From an uncultured Porphyromonadaceae bacterium (GTDB lineage: Bacteria; Bacteroidota; Bacteroidia; Bacteroidales; Muribaculaceae): a stretch of DNA of 64,000 bases. Shown piece by piece: positions 10,005 through 17,284 of the stretch. Numbering within the stretch: the stretch's first letter is position 1; every line of letters starts with the position of its first letter. The translations under genes and the position numbers were made by a program. The stretch covers positions 62,001-126,000 of the forward strand of contig CABUVO010000006.1 in NCBI GenBank assembly GCA_902495075.1, read 5' to 3'. The notes beneath the pieces were generated by a model. That model ran no database searches. It saw nothing but the letters and a program-made list of their open reading frames with translations, and had not been told where the DNA came from.

Positions 10005-10410
10005 AAAATTTTTGTTAAAGAAAGTTGTGTATAATTGTTTTCATTCTGAATGATGTTCACGACCTAATCGTATCATCAAGATTCAACCTCAAAAGATTTT
10101 CCTTTCAGATTGGCAAAAGTTAGCGTTAATTATTTTTCATTGTGTCATGATTTGATTCCGCTGTAAAGTTAATAACAATAAATGTAAAATTACCCCCCCC
10201 GATTGTTAAAAAACGTTAAATATACAAATTTTATTAATTTTGCATAGTGTTACAGATTAAAGTCAATAAAAAGAAAAAAGATATGCAACACGCAAAAAAA
10301 TAAAATTGGCACACAATATTTGAGGCGTGCCAATTCTCCTATACCCTTTAACCTTTAACCTTTTCTCGAACTGCATTCGAGAAATCAGAATTTAAGAAGC
10401 TGTTTAAAAC
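10005..10410. other. AT-rich intergenic region with C8 tract and orphan promoter-like motif
   Basis: No gene seen in these 406 bases. They contain a run of eight C at 10193-10200, a plus-strand TAATTTTG motif near 10234-10242 with no gene downstream on that strand, a weak minus-strand TAACTTTA that may serve the gene starting at 10004, and the terminator of the TPR gene at 10304-10335. Confidence 0.5.
10290..10335 (-). terminator. Rho-independent terminator of the TPR gene
   Basis: AATTGGCAC (10304-10312) pairs with GTGCCAATT (10327-10335). Read on the minus strand the stem is followed by a T-rich tract (TTATTTTTTTG), the expected form for the gene ending at 10411. Confidence 0.75.
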
Positions 10411-12525
10411 TCATTTCATTCGTTTCAAAAGATTATAGCTCGGAAGGATGCCGAGTTCGCCGGCTTTGCTCAGGTCAGAGAATGCCAGACGCTTGTTGCC
10501 TATCTGTAGATAAGTGATCCCTCTGTTGAAATATGCCGAGCCGAACGTCGGATCGAGACGTATCGCCTCCGAATAACATTGAAGAGCCGAAGTGTAATCA
10601 CCCATCTCATAATAGATGTTACCTTTATTGAACCACGCAAACACGAGCCTTGGATTCAACTTCAGGGCGGCATCGTAATCAGCCATGACATCTGCCAGCT
10701 CCCGCTGCGCCTGACGCTGGCGCAAAGCTGAGGCTGCCGCGTCATCGTCGGTTGCCGATCCATGCTGAGCCTTGATATTGGCATAGCGGGCATATGCTCT
10801 TGCCATATATGCCATCGTGAAGCCGGGATCTCCATCAATCGCCACATTAAGCGACTCTATTGCCGCCGGATAATTCTTAAGCATGGAGCGGATGACACCT
10901 AACACGAACCTATCGGCAGGACGCGCCTTTCCATCGGCGACAACTCCCTCATAAAAGTCTGCCCTGTCGAAAAGTTTCTTAACAACACTCTCCTCGCCGG
11001 TGTCGACACCGGTGGAGAGATAAATCTTATCGGAAATATAGCCCCGTTGGTTGAAATCATCCAGTTCGCGGAAATAATTGGAGGTGGAACGCAGCGACAA
11101 TGGTGAATCCTGAAGTGAAAGCATGTATGCGGGCTCCGGTTCCACTCGTATGTCGCGATCTTGCACGCGACCCTTTATCTTCTCATTATACGTAAGTTGC
11201 TGCTGTTCGGTAGCACCGCCTACAGTAACAAGCTGGTTAAAGCGGTTCATTACCTCTATCTCGCTCTCGTCATCATCATCCACACTCCGGGTTGTGCGTG
11301 TTTTTCCGGGAGCAATTGTGGGACGATCGAGAGGATTCTTCTCCGGATTGCTTACATATCGCTTCACGAGATCATCACCGACATAAGCATTCTGCATGGC
11401 AGTGCGCATGTCTCCCATATTTCTGTAAACCTCCGCTTTCGCATAATAGGCAGGATAAAAGCGTGGATATTTCTTTGTAATCTTCTCGAAATCAGCCAAA
11501 GCCTCTTTATGATGTCCACGCTCCATGTTCACCAGTCCTAGATTATATCGAGCATGGAAATTGTCTGGATCATATCCCAGCACTTTGCTGAAATCTTCCG
11601 CCGCCCGATTCAGATCCTTTACCTCATAGCGGAGAAGTGCGCGGTTAAAAAGAGCCGCCGAATTATACGGTTCAAGTTCCAAAGTATAGTTATAATCCGA
11701 CATGGCACCGAAATAATCATCAAGATTATAACGCAGATATGCCCGGTTCACATAAAGGTCAGCTTCCTGAGGTTGGAGACGTATGGCAGCATCCATATCT
11801 GCAAGCGCTGCATCCCATTTTTTCTGATCGGCTTCTATCTGAGCCCGCATCAAGAAGGCATTTATTAGATTTTTGGAGATGGAAATAGCTTTGTCAAGAT
11901 CGGCAAGCGCACCTACCGTGTCTCCATCAAGAGCACGCAGACGCCCTCGGGCGGCATAGCCATCTTCAAACTGAGGATATATGCGCAGCAAGCGGTCGAA
12001 CGTAGATTCCGCCTCCTTCCTTTTTTTCATCTCCGTCTGCGCCACTGCCTTATAAAAGAGGAAATACTTGTCTTCCGGATTATATTTCAGTCCTGAATCA
12101 TAATCAATGACGGCGAGTGAATCCTTACCCATGTTCTGACGCGCAAATCCTCTCACCTTGTAAGATTCGGTCTTGAATTTGTTTCTTTCCAAGGCAAGTG
12201 TGCAATCTTCCTCCGCCCCTTTGTAATCCTCAAGATAGAGCTTGGCAAGAGCCCTGAAAAAATATGGATCCGACAGATATGGCTTCGCCTTTATTGCCTG
12301 GTTGAAATATTGAATAGACAGCATGTAATCCTCCATTGAGAGGACATTGCGTCCGATATTAAGCACCTGCTCGGCATTGACCTGCGCACTCGCCGACATT
12401 CCAGACATCGCAATGGCCCCAGCCACCACGAGCGCGATTGCCCTCGACACCGTGCTGAGTGCAAAAGCGCGAAGCTTCCGGAGGCGTCTGTTAATCTTTA
12501 TATTTATTTTTATAGATTTCTTCAC
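10411..12525 (-). CDS. Tetratricopeptide-repeat (TPR) protein, exported
   Basis: The 704-residue product has a basic N-terminus, a hydrophobic segment (RAIALVVAGAIAMSGMSASA, about residues 28-47) and then TPR units. Examples are YFNQAIKAKPYLSDPYFFRA, ALADLDKAISISKNLINAFL and ALQCYSEAIRLDPTFGSAYF; I count about ten units in two blocks separated by a charged linker (about residues 400-480, including RSVDDDDESEIEVMNRF). TPR proteins act as protein-protein scaffolds; here the export signal places it in the envelope or periplasm. The first possible start is a GTG at 12523-12525, only five bases after a promoter element. A second GTG 25 codons later would give a shorter, more typical signal peptide, so the true start is uncertain. 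The specific partner is unknown. Confidence 0.8.
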   Translation of the reverse strand: MKKSIKINIKINRRLRKLRAFALSTVSRAIALVVAGAIAMSGMSASAQVNAEQVLNIGRNVLSMEDYMLSIQYFNQAIKAKPYLSDPYFFRALAKLYLEDYKGAEEDCTLALERNKFKTESYKVRGFARQNMGKDSLAVIDYDSGLKYNPEDKYFLFYKAVAQTEMKKRKEAESTFDRLLRIYPQFEDGYAARGRLRALDGDTVGALADLDKAISISKNLINAFLMRAQIEADQKKWDAALADMDAAIRLQPQEADLYVNRAYLRYNLDDYFGAMSDYNYTLELEPYNSAALFNRALLRYEVKDLNRAAEDFSKVLGYDPDNFHARYNLGLVNMERGHHKEALADFEKITKKYPRFYPAYYAKAEVYRNMGDMRTAMQNAYVGDDLVKRYVSNPEKNPLDRPTIAPGKTRTTRSVDDDDESEIEVMNRFNQLVTVGGATEQQQLTYNEKIKGRVQDRDIRVEPEPAYMLSLQDSPLSLRSTSNYFRELDDFNQRGYISDKIYLSTGVDTGEESVVKKLFDRADFYEGVVADGKARPADRFVLGVIRSMLKNYPAAIESLNVAIDGDPGFTMAYMARAYARYANIKAQHGSATDDDAAASALRQRQAQRELADVMADYDAALKLNPRLVFAWFNKGNIYYEMGDYTSALQCYSEAIRLDPTFGSAYFNRGITYLQIGNKRLAFSDLSKAGELGILPSYNLLKRMK

Positions 12526-12528
12526 ACT

Positions 12529-12537
12529 GCAAATTTA
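12529..12537 (-). promoter_or_regulatory. -7 promoter element (TAAATTTGC) abutting the TPR start codon
   Basis: On the minus strand TAAATTTGC fits the Bacteroidetes sigma-ABfr -7 consensus TAnnTTTG. Its G is five bases before the GTG at 12525, which predicts transcription beginning within a base or two of the start codon. Confidence 0.55.
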
Positions 12538-12632
12538 CTAAATTATTTGAAACATTAACAGCTAATTGTTCGTTAAAAATTATGAAGAAACGGAGAAGGC
12601 TCGCGCCCGCTCCCTTATGTATAATTGCCATT

Positions 12633-13898
12633 ATGGAAAAAATAGTGATAATAGGAGGGGGTTTTGCAGGATTGAATCTGGCAAAACGCCTTGATAAAGA
12701 TAAATACAGCATAGCCCTTGTGGATCGCAATAATTTTCATTGCTTTCCTCCCCTTTTCTACCAGATCGCATCTTCCGGACTGGTGAGCGCAAACATCTGC
12801 TTCCCATTCCGCAGGGAATTCAAGAAAATGAGGAACACATCATACCACATGGGACATGTGAAGGATATCGATCTCACAGCAAAGACCGTTACAACCAGCT
12901 ATGAGACATTGCCTTATGACAAACTGATCATAGCAGCAGGATCCACCAACAACTATTTCGGCATGGACAATCTGGCGGAAGAGACTTTCGGCATCAAGAC
13001 TGTAGCGGAAGCCGCCCATACGAGGGATGAGATTCTTGACCGTCTCGAACGAGGCGCGATGTGCAAAGACACGGAACGCAGACGTCAGCTCCTCTCTTTT
13101 CTTGTGGTTGGGGGCGGTCCGTCGGGTGTAGAAATCGCCGGCGCAATCGGAGAGATGAAAAAATACATCCTCGCAAAGGAATATCCGGAATTGCAGCCAG
13201 AAGATGTCACGGTCACTCTGATCGAAGGAAGTCCGCAGCTTTTGGGAGCAATGAAACAGAAGTCGCGTGAGCGCGCCCTGCGTGATCTCGAAAGCCTGAT
13301 GGTCAATGTCAGGCTCAACACGGCGTTGAAAAGCTATGAGAATAAATATGTGACATTTGCTGACGGACACAAGGAGTATTACGAAACCCTCATATGGACA
13401 GCCGGAGTAAAGGGAGAACCAATTCCCGGACTCCCCAAAGAAACCATAGGGCGAGGAAACCGGATAATCGTTGACGAATATAACCGCGTAAAAGGTTATG
13501 AGGACAACGTTATGGCAGTCGGCGACATAGCGATGATGCAGAGCGAGGACTATCCCAACGGACATCCGCAGATGGCTCAGCCCGCAATTCAGCAAGCCCG
13601 TAATCTCGCAAAGAACCTTAATGCAGGAGTGTTTTCCAGCAAGTTCAAATATCTCGACAAAGGATCAATGGCTACAATAGGCAAGAACAGAGCGGTGGCA
13701 GATCTCAAGGGATTTTCCTTCTCGGGATTTTTCGCATGGCTGACATGGCTGTTCATCCATCTGATATCCATACTTGGAATGAGAAACAAACTGAGTGTGA
13801 TGGTCAACTGGTTCTGGAATTACCTTTTCTATTCCACTTCACTCCGTCTCCTTCTTCGTCCCACAAAATATCCTCTCCGCAGGCACTGGGGAGACTGA
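12633..13898 (+). CDS. ndh: NAD(P)/FAD-dependent oxidoreductase, type II NADH dehydrogenase-like
   Basis: The start at 12633 puts the FAD-binding dinucleotide fold at the very N-terminus (KIVIIGGGFAGLNLAK, GxGxxG near residues 8-13), as in the family; the 17 codons upstream are basic and unlikely to be translated. A second Rossmann motif for NAD(P)H (FLVVGGGPSGVEIAG) lies near residues 155-170, followed by GYEDNVMAVGD, the conserved FAD-contacting segment, near residue 290. A hydrophobic C-terminal segment (FFAWLTWLFIHLISILGM) matches the membrane-anchoring region of NDH-2 enzymes. The enzyme would pass electrons from NADH to menaquinone without pumping protons. It is divergent from the TPR gene with a gap of about 107 bp. 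Family secure; exact electron donor inferred. Confidence 0.88.
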   Translation: MEKIVIIGGGFAGLNLAKRLDKDKYSIALVDRNNFHCFPPLFYQIASSGLVSANICFPFRREFKKMRNTSYHMGHVKDIDLTAKTVTTSYETLPYDKLIIAAGSTNNYFGMDNLAEETFGIKTVAEAAHTRDEILDRLERGAMCKDTERRRQLLSFLVVGGGPSGVEIAGAIGEMKKYILAKEYPELQPEDVTVTLIEGSPQLLGAMKQKSRERALRDLESLMVNVRLNTALKSYENKYVTFADGHKEYYETLIWTAGVKGEPIPGLPKETIGRGNRIIVDEYNRVKGYEDNVMAVGDIAMMQSEDYPNGHPQMAQPAIQQARNLAKNLNAGVFSSKFKYLDKGSMATIGKNRAVADLKGFSFSGFFAWLTWLFIHLISILGMRNKLSVMVNWFWNYLFYSTSLRLLLRPTKYPLRRHWGD

Positions 13899-13948
13899 AC
13901 CAGAATGCCATATAAACCTTTTGACAGTTTTGCAGTCTAAGGTTTAGT

Positions 13949-13968
13949 GAAGTTGTTTAAACAACTTC
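13949..13968. promoter_or_regulatory. Perfect 20-bp palindrome upstream of the META lipoprotein gene
   Basis: GAAGTTGTTTAAACAACTTC is its own reverse complement with no loop and no T tract, so it looks like an operator-type site or short cruciform. It lies 46 bp before the next start codon and after the ndh-like gene; a terminator role is less likely. Confidence 0.35.
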
Positions 13969-14014
13969 AGAATAAACAAGTAATAAATCAAACAATCAAT
14001 AAATAATGATAGTT

Positions 14015-14920
14015 ATGAAAAAAAACATATTGACATTGATGCTCGCAGCCGGCATTGTAATATCTCTTGGAAGCTGCAGCCTATTCAACAAGGTTACGGG
14101 TAAGACAGACTCTTCCGATGCAGGTGATGGCAAGGATGTGAGTCAGGAGGCTGTGCTTCCGCACGATCGACAGCATATTGCCGTAAAAAAGGAATTGAAG
14201 ACATATACACCTGAAGAATTAGGGAAAGGGGTCGTGAAAGGAGATTGGGCAATCGAGACTGTCAATGGCAAGAATGCTGTTGGAGAGAAAGCGCCGTTCC
14301 TTAAATTTGTTCCTTCGGAAAAGAGAGTCTATGGCAACAACGGCTGCAACGTATTGAATGGATCTTATGAGTATAATTCCGCCGACAGCACAATCAGATT
14401 CTCCCAAATGGCATCCACAATGATGATGTGCGCAAAAGAGGGCATAACCGACTATGAAATAAACATCGCCCTCGAAGCTGTGAGATACTATACTTGGAAA
14501 ATAAAGGGTTCGGATTATTACCTCTACCTCCTTGACGCCGGGAAACGTGAAGTGATGAGCCTGATGCATCAGAACTTTGATTTCCTCAACGGCAGTTGGA
14601 CGGTGACAGCAATAAATGATAAAAAGATTAACAATCCCGATGTCCAATTAGTCATTGATGTTCCCGAGGGAAAAGTTCATGGCAACACAGGATGCAATAT
14701 CCTAAACGGAGCATTCGAAACCGACATGGACGCAGCAAACTCTATTTCCTTCAGCGCATTGGCAACTACACGAATGGCTTGTCCTCCGGAAAACAATGAG
14801 ACCGAATTTCTGGTAGCCCTCGAAGAGGCATCAACAGCCAAACCGATAAGCCCGACCGAAGTCATCCTCCTCGACAGCCAAGGGAAACAGGTGCTTCGAC
14901 TCACTCGAATTAATGTTTAA
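14015..14920 (+). CDS. Lipoprotein with two META (HslJ-like) domains
   Basis: The start at 14015 (MKKNILTLMLAAG) gives a lipoprotein signal ending in LGSC, so the mature protein is lipid-anchored. Two tandem META domains follow: the first includes GDWAIETVNGK, YGNNGCNVLNGSY and MASTMMMC (about residues 70-150), the second GSWTVTAINDKK, HGNTGCNILNGAF and LATTRMACP (about residues 190-290). The paired cysteines in each are the usual META pattern. META/HslJ proteins are envelope-associated and linked to heat or antibiotic stress, but no reaction is known. The last three codons and the stop (I-N-V-stop) are written in a 7-bp repeat that continues downstream, so the C-terminus has been shaped by that repeat. 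Confidence 0.85.
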   Translation: MKKNILTLMLAAGIVISLGSCSLFNKVTGKTDSSDAGDGKDVSQEAVLPHDRQHIAVKKELKTYTPEELGKGVVKGDWAIETVNGKNAVGEKAPFLKFVPSEKRVYGNNGCNVLNGSYEYNSADSTIRFSQMASTMMMCAKEGITDYEINIALEAVRYYTWKIKGSDYYLYLLDAGKREVMSLMHQNFDFLNGSWTVTAINDKKINNPDVQLVIDVPEGKVHGNTGCNILNGAFETDMDAANSISFSALATTRMACPPENNETEFLVALEEASTAKPISPTEVILLDSQGKQVLRLTRINV

Positions 14921-15068
14921 TGTGCAATGTGCAATGTGCAATGTGTAATGTGCAATGTGCAATGTGCAATGTGCAATGTGCAATGTGTAATGGTCTGCTG
15001 ATATAATATCGAATCAAGCCATTAAACATTACACATTAAAAATTAAACATTAAAAATTAAACATTACT
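14909..15068. repeat. Heptamer inverted-arm element between META lipoprotein and hslR
   Basis: The left arm is 12 exact 7-mers (14909-14992: ATTAATG, TTTAATG, then TGCAATG/TGTAATG in perfect register). A 27-bp non-repeat spacer follows, then seven facing 7-mers (15020-15068: CATTAAA, CATTACA, CATTAAA, AATTAAA...). Both flanking convergent genes have their TAA stop inside a heptamer (14918-14920 and 15064-15066). Confidence 0.9.
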
Positions 15069-15480
15069 CAGACTCTTCCCAGTCAAGATAAAAGTCATCA
15101 GCCGTGTAGCTTTCTTCTTTAAATTTGGAAAGCTCGCGGCTGTCTCTTTTTGTTGGACGACCCAGACCTTTGCGACGATCCACGAATCCGGAGATTTTAG
15201 TCATCTCCAACAATTCATACTGATCGGGGGAGGTTATATTCTCCAGATACTCAGGCACGAGTTTTGCGCCCAAGCGATTACCGGTCACTTTCAACACACG
15301 GAAAGTATATGTGATAGGCGGTTTTCTAACATCTATCACATCACCCTCCTTAATCGAGCGTGAAGGCTTCACAGCCACTCCTCCCATCATTACTCTCCCC
15401 TTTTTGCAAGCCTCCGTGGCGATAGTCCTGGTCTTGAACACCCTCATCGCCCACAACCATTTATCTATTCGTTCTTCCAT
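15064..15480 (-). CDS. hslR: S4-domain RNA-binding protein, Hsp15/HslR family
   Basis: The 138-residue product has an N-terminal S4 domain (RIDKWLWAMRVFKTRTIA, residues 4-21, then GRVMMGGVAVKPSRSIKEGD), the RNA-binding fold of Hsp15. In E. coli, Hsp15 recognises 50S subunits carrying stalled peptidyl-tRNA. The C-terminal tail is basic and rich in DRRKGLGRPTKRD, as in family members. It is the last gene of an rplY/ctc - pth - hslR group on the minus strand, which makes sense as all three act on ribosomes or peptidyl-tRNA. Family call is firm; exact role in Bacteroidota is inferred. Confidence 0.88.
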   Translation of the reverse strand: MEERIDKWLWAMRVFKTRTIATEACKKGRVMMGGVAVKPSRSIKEGDVIDVRKPPITYTFRVLKVTGNRLGAKLVPEYLENITSPDQYELLEMTKISGFVDRRKGLGRPTKRDSRELSKFKEESYTADDFYLDWEESE

Positions 15481-15483
15481 CTT

Positions 15484-15577
15484 CTATTAATGTGTAATTT
15501 TCAATGTTTAATGTTTAATTAATTGACTCGACTCAAATCATTAAACATTTCACATTTCACATTAAAAATTAATATTA
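15484..15577. repeat. Heptamer inverted-arm element between hslR and pth
   Basis: The left arm (about 15486-15522) holds TTTAATG-type units, a spacer TTGACTCGACTCAAAT follows, and the right arm (15539-15573) reads CATTAAA, CATTTCA, CATTTCA, CATTAAA, AATTAAT. It fills the whole gap between two genes of one operon. Confidence 0.85.
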
Positions 15578-16141
15578 TTACCCATTAAAGTGCGTCATTG
15601 CGAAATCCGCACCTGAAAGGCAGAATGCCTTTACCGCCTCCGATGCCTTCTTCAATATTTCGGGCATCTTCTCCATCTCCTCCTTCGGAAATTTGCCAAG
15701 CACATAGTCTATCTGACCTCCCTTCGGGAAATCATTACCCACGCCGAAACGGAGACGGGCATAATTCTGTGTGCCAAGTTCCGAAGCAATGTTCTTCAGC
15801 CCGTTATGCCCGGCATCTGATCCCTGCTTACGCATACGTATTGCACCGAAAGGGAGAGCAATATCATCTACTATAACCAGAAGATTCTCCAATGGCAATT
15901 TCTCCTTGTTCATCCAGTAACGCACGGCAACACCGCTAAGGTTCATGAAAGTGGAAGGTTTCAAAAGCATCAGCTCACAATTCTTAACCCGTATCTTAGC
16001 CATATCGCCGTATCTACACGACGTGAAAGGCACACCTGCCTCCTCCGCCATGTAGTCGCCAAGCATGAATCCGGCATTGTGGCGCGTTCCTACATATTCC
16101 GGACCTATATTTCCCAAGCATGTAATCAAAAACTTCTTCAT
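15578..16141 (-). CDS. pth: Peptidyl-tRNA hydrolase
   Basis: The enzyme recycles peptidyl-tRNA released from stalled ribosomes by cleaving the ester bond. I placed the start at 16139-16141 (MKKFLITCLGNIGPEYVGTR), giving 187 residues and the family's N-terminal G.IG..Y..TRHNAGF motif with the catalytic His (RHNAGFML). A longer frame with 24 extra residues exists but has no family counterpart. The substrate-binding motifs LLKPSTFMNLSG and VDDIALPFGAIRMRKQGSDAGHNGLK are intact, including the catalytic Asp in VDD and the second conserved His. It lies between rplY/ctc and hslR on the same strand, separated from each by a heptamer repeat element. Confidence 0.95.
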   Translation of the reverse strand: MKKFLITCLGNIGPEYVGTRHNAGFMLGDYMAEEAGVPFTSCRYGDMAKIRVKNCELMLLKPSTFMNLSGVAVRYWMNKEKLPLENLLVIVDDIALPFGAIRMRKQGSDAGHNGLKNIASELGTQNYARLRFGVGNDFPKGGQIDYVLGKFPKEEMEKMPEILKKASEAVKAFCLSGADFAMTHFNG

Positions 16142-16218
16142 ATCCTTACTTTCATTATCAACAATCCTATCCCCCTTTTTTCTCCAAAACCGGAATATTC
16201 TTTCCCAAGCCACTATAT

Positions 16219-16427
16219 ATAATGTTTAATGTGCAATGTTAAATGTGTAATTAATTGGCTCTCCCGTTATTTAATGTGTAATGTTTAATGTGCAATGTTT
16301 AATGTGCAATGTGCAATGTTTAATGTTTAATGTGCAATGTGTAATGTGCAATATGCAATATGCAATGGTGCTCTGGCAATGTCGCGTCAAATCATTAAAC
16401 ATTACACATTAAAAATTAAACATTAAA
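16219..16427. repeat. Double heptamer element between pth and rplY/ctc
   Basis: Two left arms are present: 16219-16253 and a 14-unit array at 16270-16367 (TTTAATG/TGTAATG/TGCAATG in strict 7-bp register). A spacer ending GCGTCAAAT is followed by five right-arm units (16393-16427) with the same order as the first five of the element at 15020. The right arm runs directly into the terminator of rplY. Confidence 0.9.
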
Positions 16428-16467
16428 AAAACACCCCTTTCCAAAGCAAGGAAGAAGGGTGTTTTTT
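16425..16467 (-). terminator. Terminator after rplY/ctc
   Basis: AAAAAACACCC on one side and GGGTGTTTTTT on the other form a stem with A/T runs on both ends. It sits 19 bp after the stop codon at 16486 and would stop most transcription before pth unless readthrough occurs. Confidence 0.8.
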
Positions 16468-16485
16468 AATTTTCGGAATGCCTTA

Positions 16486-17136
16486 TTAAGCCTCTGCTTT
16501 TGCGGCAGCACCACGTGCGGCACGTGTAAGCTGAACGGCGCAGACAACTGCGTTCTTAGCGTTCATAAGCTCAAGACCTTCATAGTGGAGGTCGCCAACT
16601 GCGAGTGATTTGCCAAGACCAAGATTGTCAACATTGATCACAAGACGCTCGGGAATCTCTGTGTAAACGGCTTTAACCTTAAGTTTACGCATTGACATAA
16701 CGAGCTTACCACCGGCTTTAACACCCTCTGCATGACCCTCGATCTGAACAGGAACTTCCATAACGATGGGTTTGTCGGGATAAACCTCAAGGAAATCGAT
16801 GTGAAGCACTGTGTCTTTAACGGGCTGGAACTGCAGCTCTTTCATCACAGCTTTCTTTGTCTCGCCGTTTACATTGAGGTTAACCTCAAAGATATCGGGA
16901 GTGTAGATAAGCTTGCGAACATCCTCGTTCTTCACGATGATGTCAGTTGTGATCAAGCCACGCTTGTCGTCAATCTCAACGAGTTTCTCACCCGGTTTGA
17001 GAGTGCCCTTGAAGGGAAGTTCAACAACTGCGCCGCCATTGATCACTGCGGGGATCTTACCCTCTTTACGGAGAGCTTTCACCGATTTCTTGCCCAATTC
17101 GATACGGGGCTCGGCATTCAATTCAAATGTCTTCAT
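16486..17136 (-). CDS. rplY: 50S ribosomal protein L25 / general stress protein CTC
   Basis: The 216-residue product is the long CTC form of L25: an N-terminal 5S rRNA-binding L25 beta-barrel (MKTFELNAEPRIELGKKSVK to about residue 90) and a C-terminal CTC domain (about residues 95-190, EVPVQIEGHAEGVKAGGKL and RLVINVDNLGLGKSLAVGDL), ending in an alanine-rich tail. It binds 5S rRNA in the central protuberance of the large subunit. A TAACTTTGC promoter element at 17252-17260 on the minus strand predicts a leader of about 105 nt containing a small GGTGCT...AGCACC hairpin. It heads the rplY - pth - hslR group. Confidence 0.95.
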   Translation of the reverse strand: MKTFELNAEPRIELGKKSVKALRKEGKIPAVINGGAVVELPFKGTLKPGEKLVEIDDKRGLITTDIIVKNEDVRKLIYTPDIFEVNLNVNGETKKAVMKELQFQPVKDTVLHIDFLEVYPDKPIVMEVPVQIEGHAEGVKAGGKLVMSMRKLKVKAVYTEIPERLVINVDNLGLGKSLAVGDLHYEGLELMNAKNAVVCAVQLTRAARGAAAKAEA

Positions 17137-17251
17137 TTCTTTTCTTTAATGTGTTACTCAAAATAAGTCTGCTCCGGCATTGAATCGCCTTAGGGAGCGG
17201 TGCTTACAGCACCTGCAAATTTCCCATCACACGTTTTTGCTCAAAAGCGCC

Positions 17252-17260
17252 GCAAAGTTA
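17252..17260 (-). promoter_or_regulatory. -7 promoter element for rplY/ctc
   Basis: TAACTTTGC on the minus strand matches TAnnTTTG. It lies about 115 bp before the rplY start and within the gap shared with the end of the AddB-like gene. Confidence 0.55.
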
Positions 17261-17284
17261 ACTTTTTTTCTCGAAATATGCAAA

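Noticed and set aside
10193..10200. C8 tract as a phase-variation switch
   Set aside because: It lies over 180 bp from either neighbouring start codon and outside any -33/-7 spacer that I can recognise.
10232..10335. Possible small RNA from a plus-strand TAATTTTG box
   Set aside because: There is no -33 box, and the downstream hairpin has its T tract on the other strand, so it belongs to the TPR gene.
16070..16213. Longer N-terminus for pth starting at 16213
   Set aside because: The 24 additional residues have no match to the family's N-terminus, and the ATG at 16141 gives the usual length.
14909..16427. Heptamer arrays read as a CRISPR array or microsatellite
   Set aside because: There are no spacers of constant length and no cas genes, and a plain microsatellite would not have facing inverted arms with a conserved unit order at several loci.
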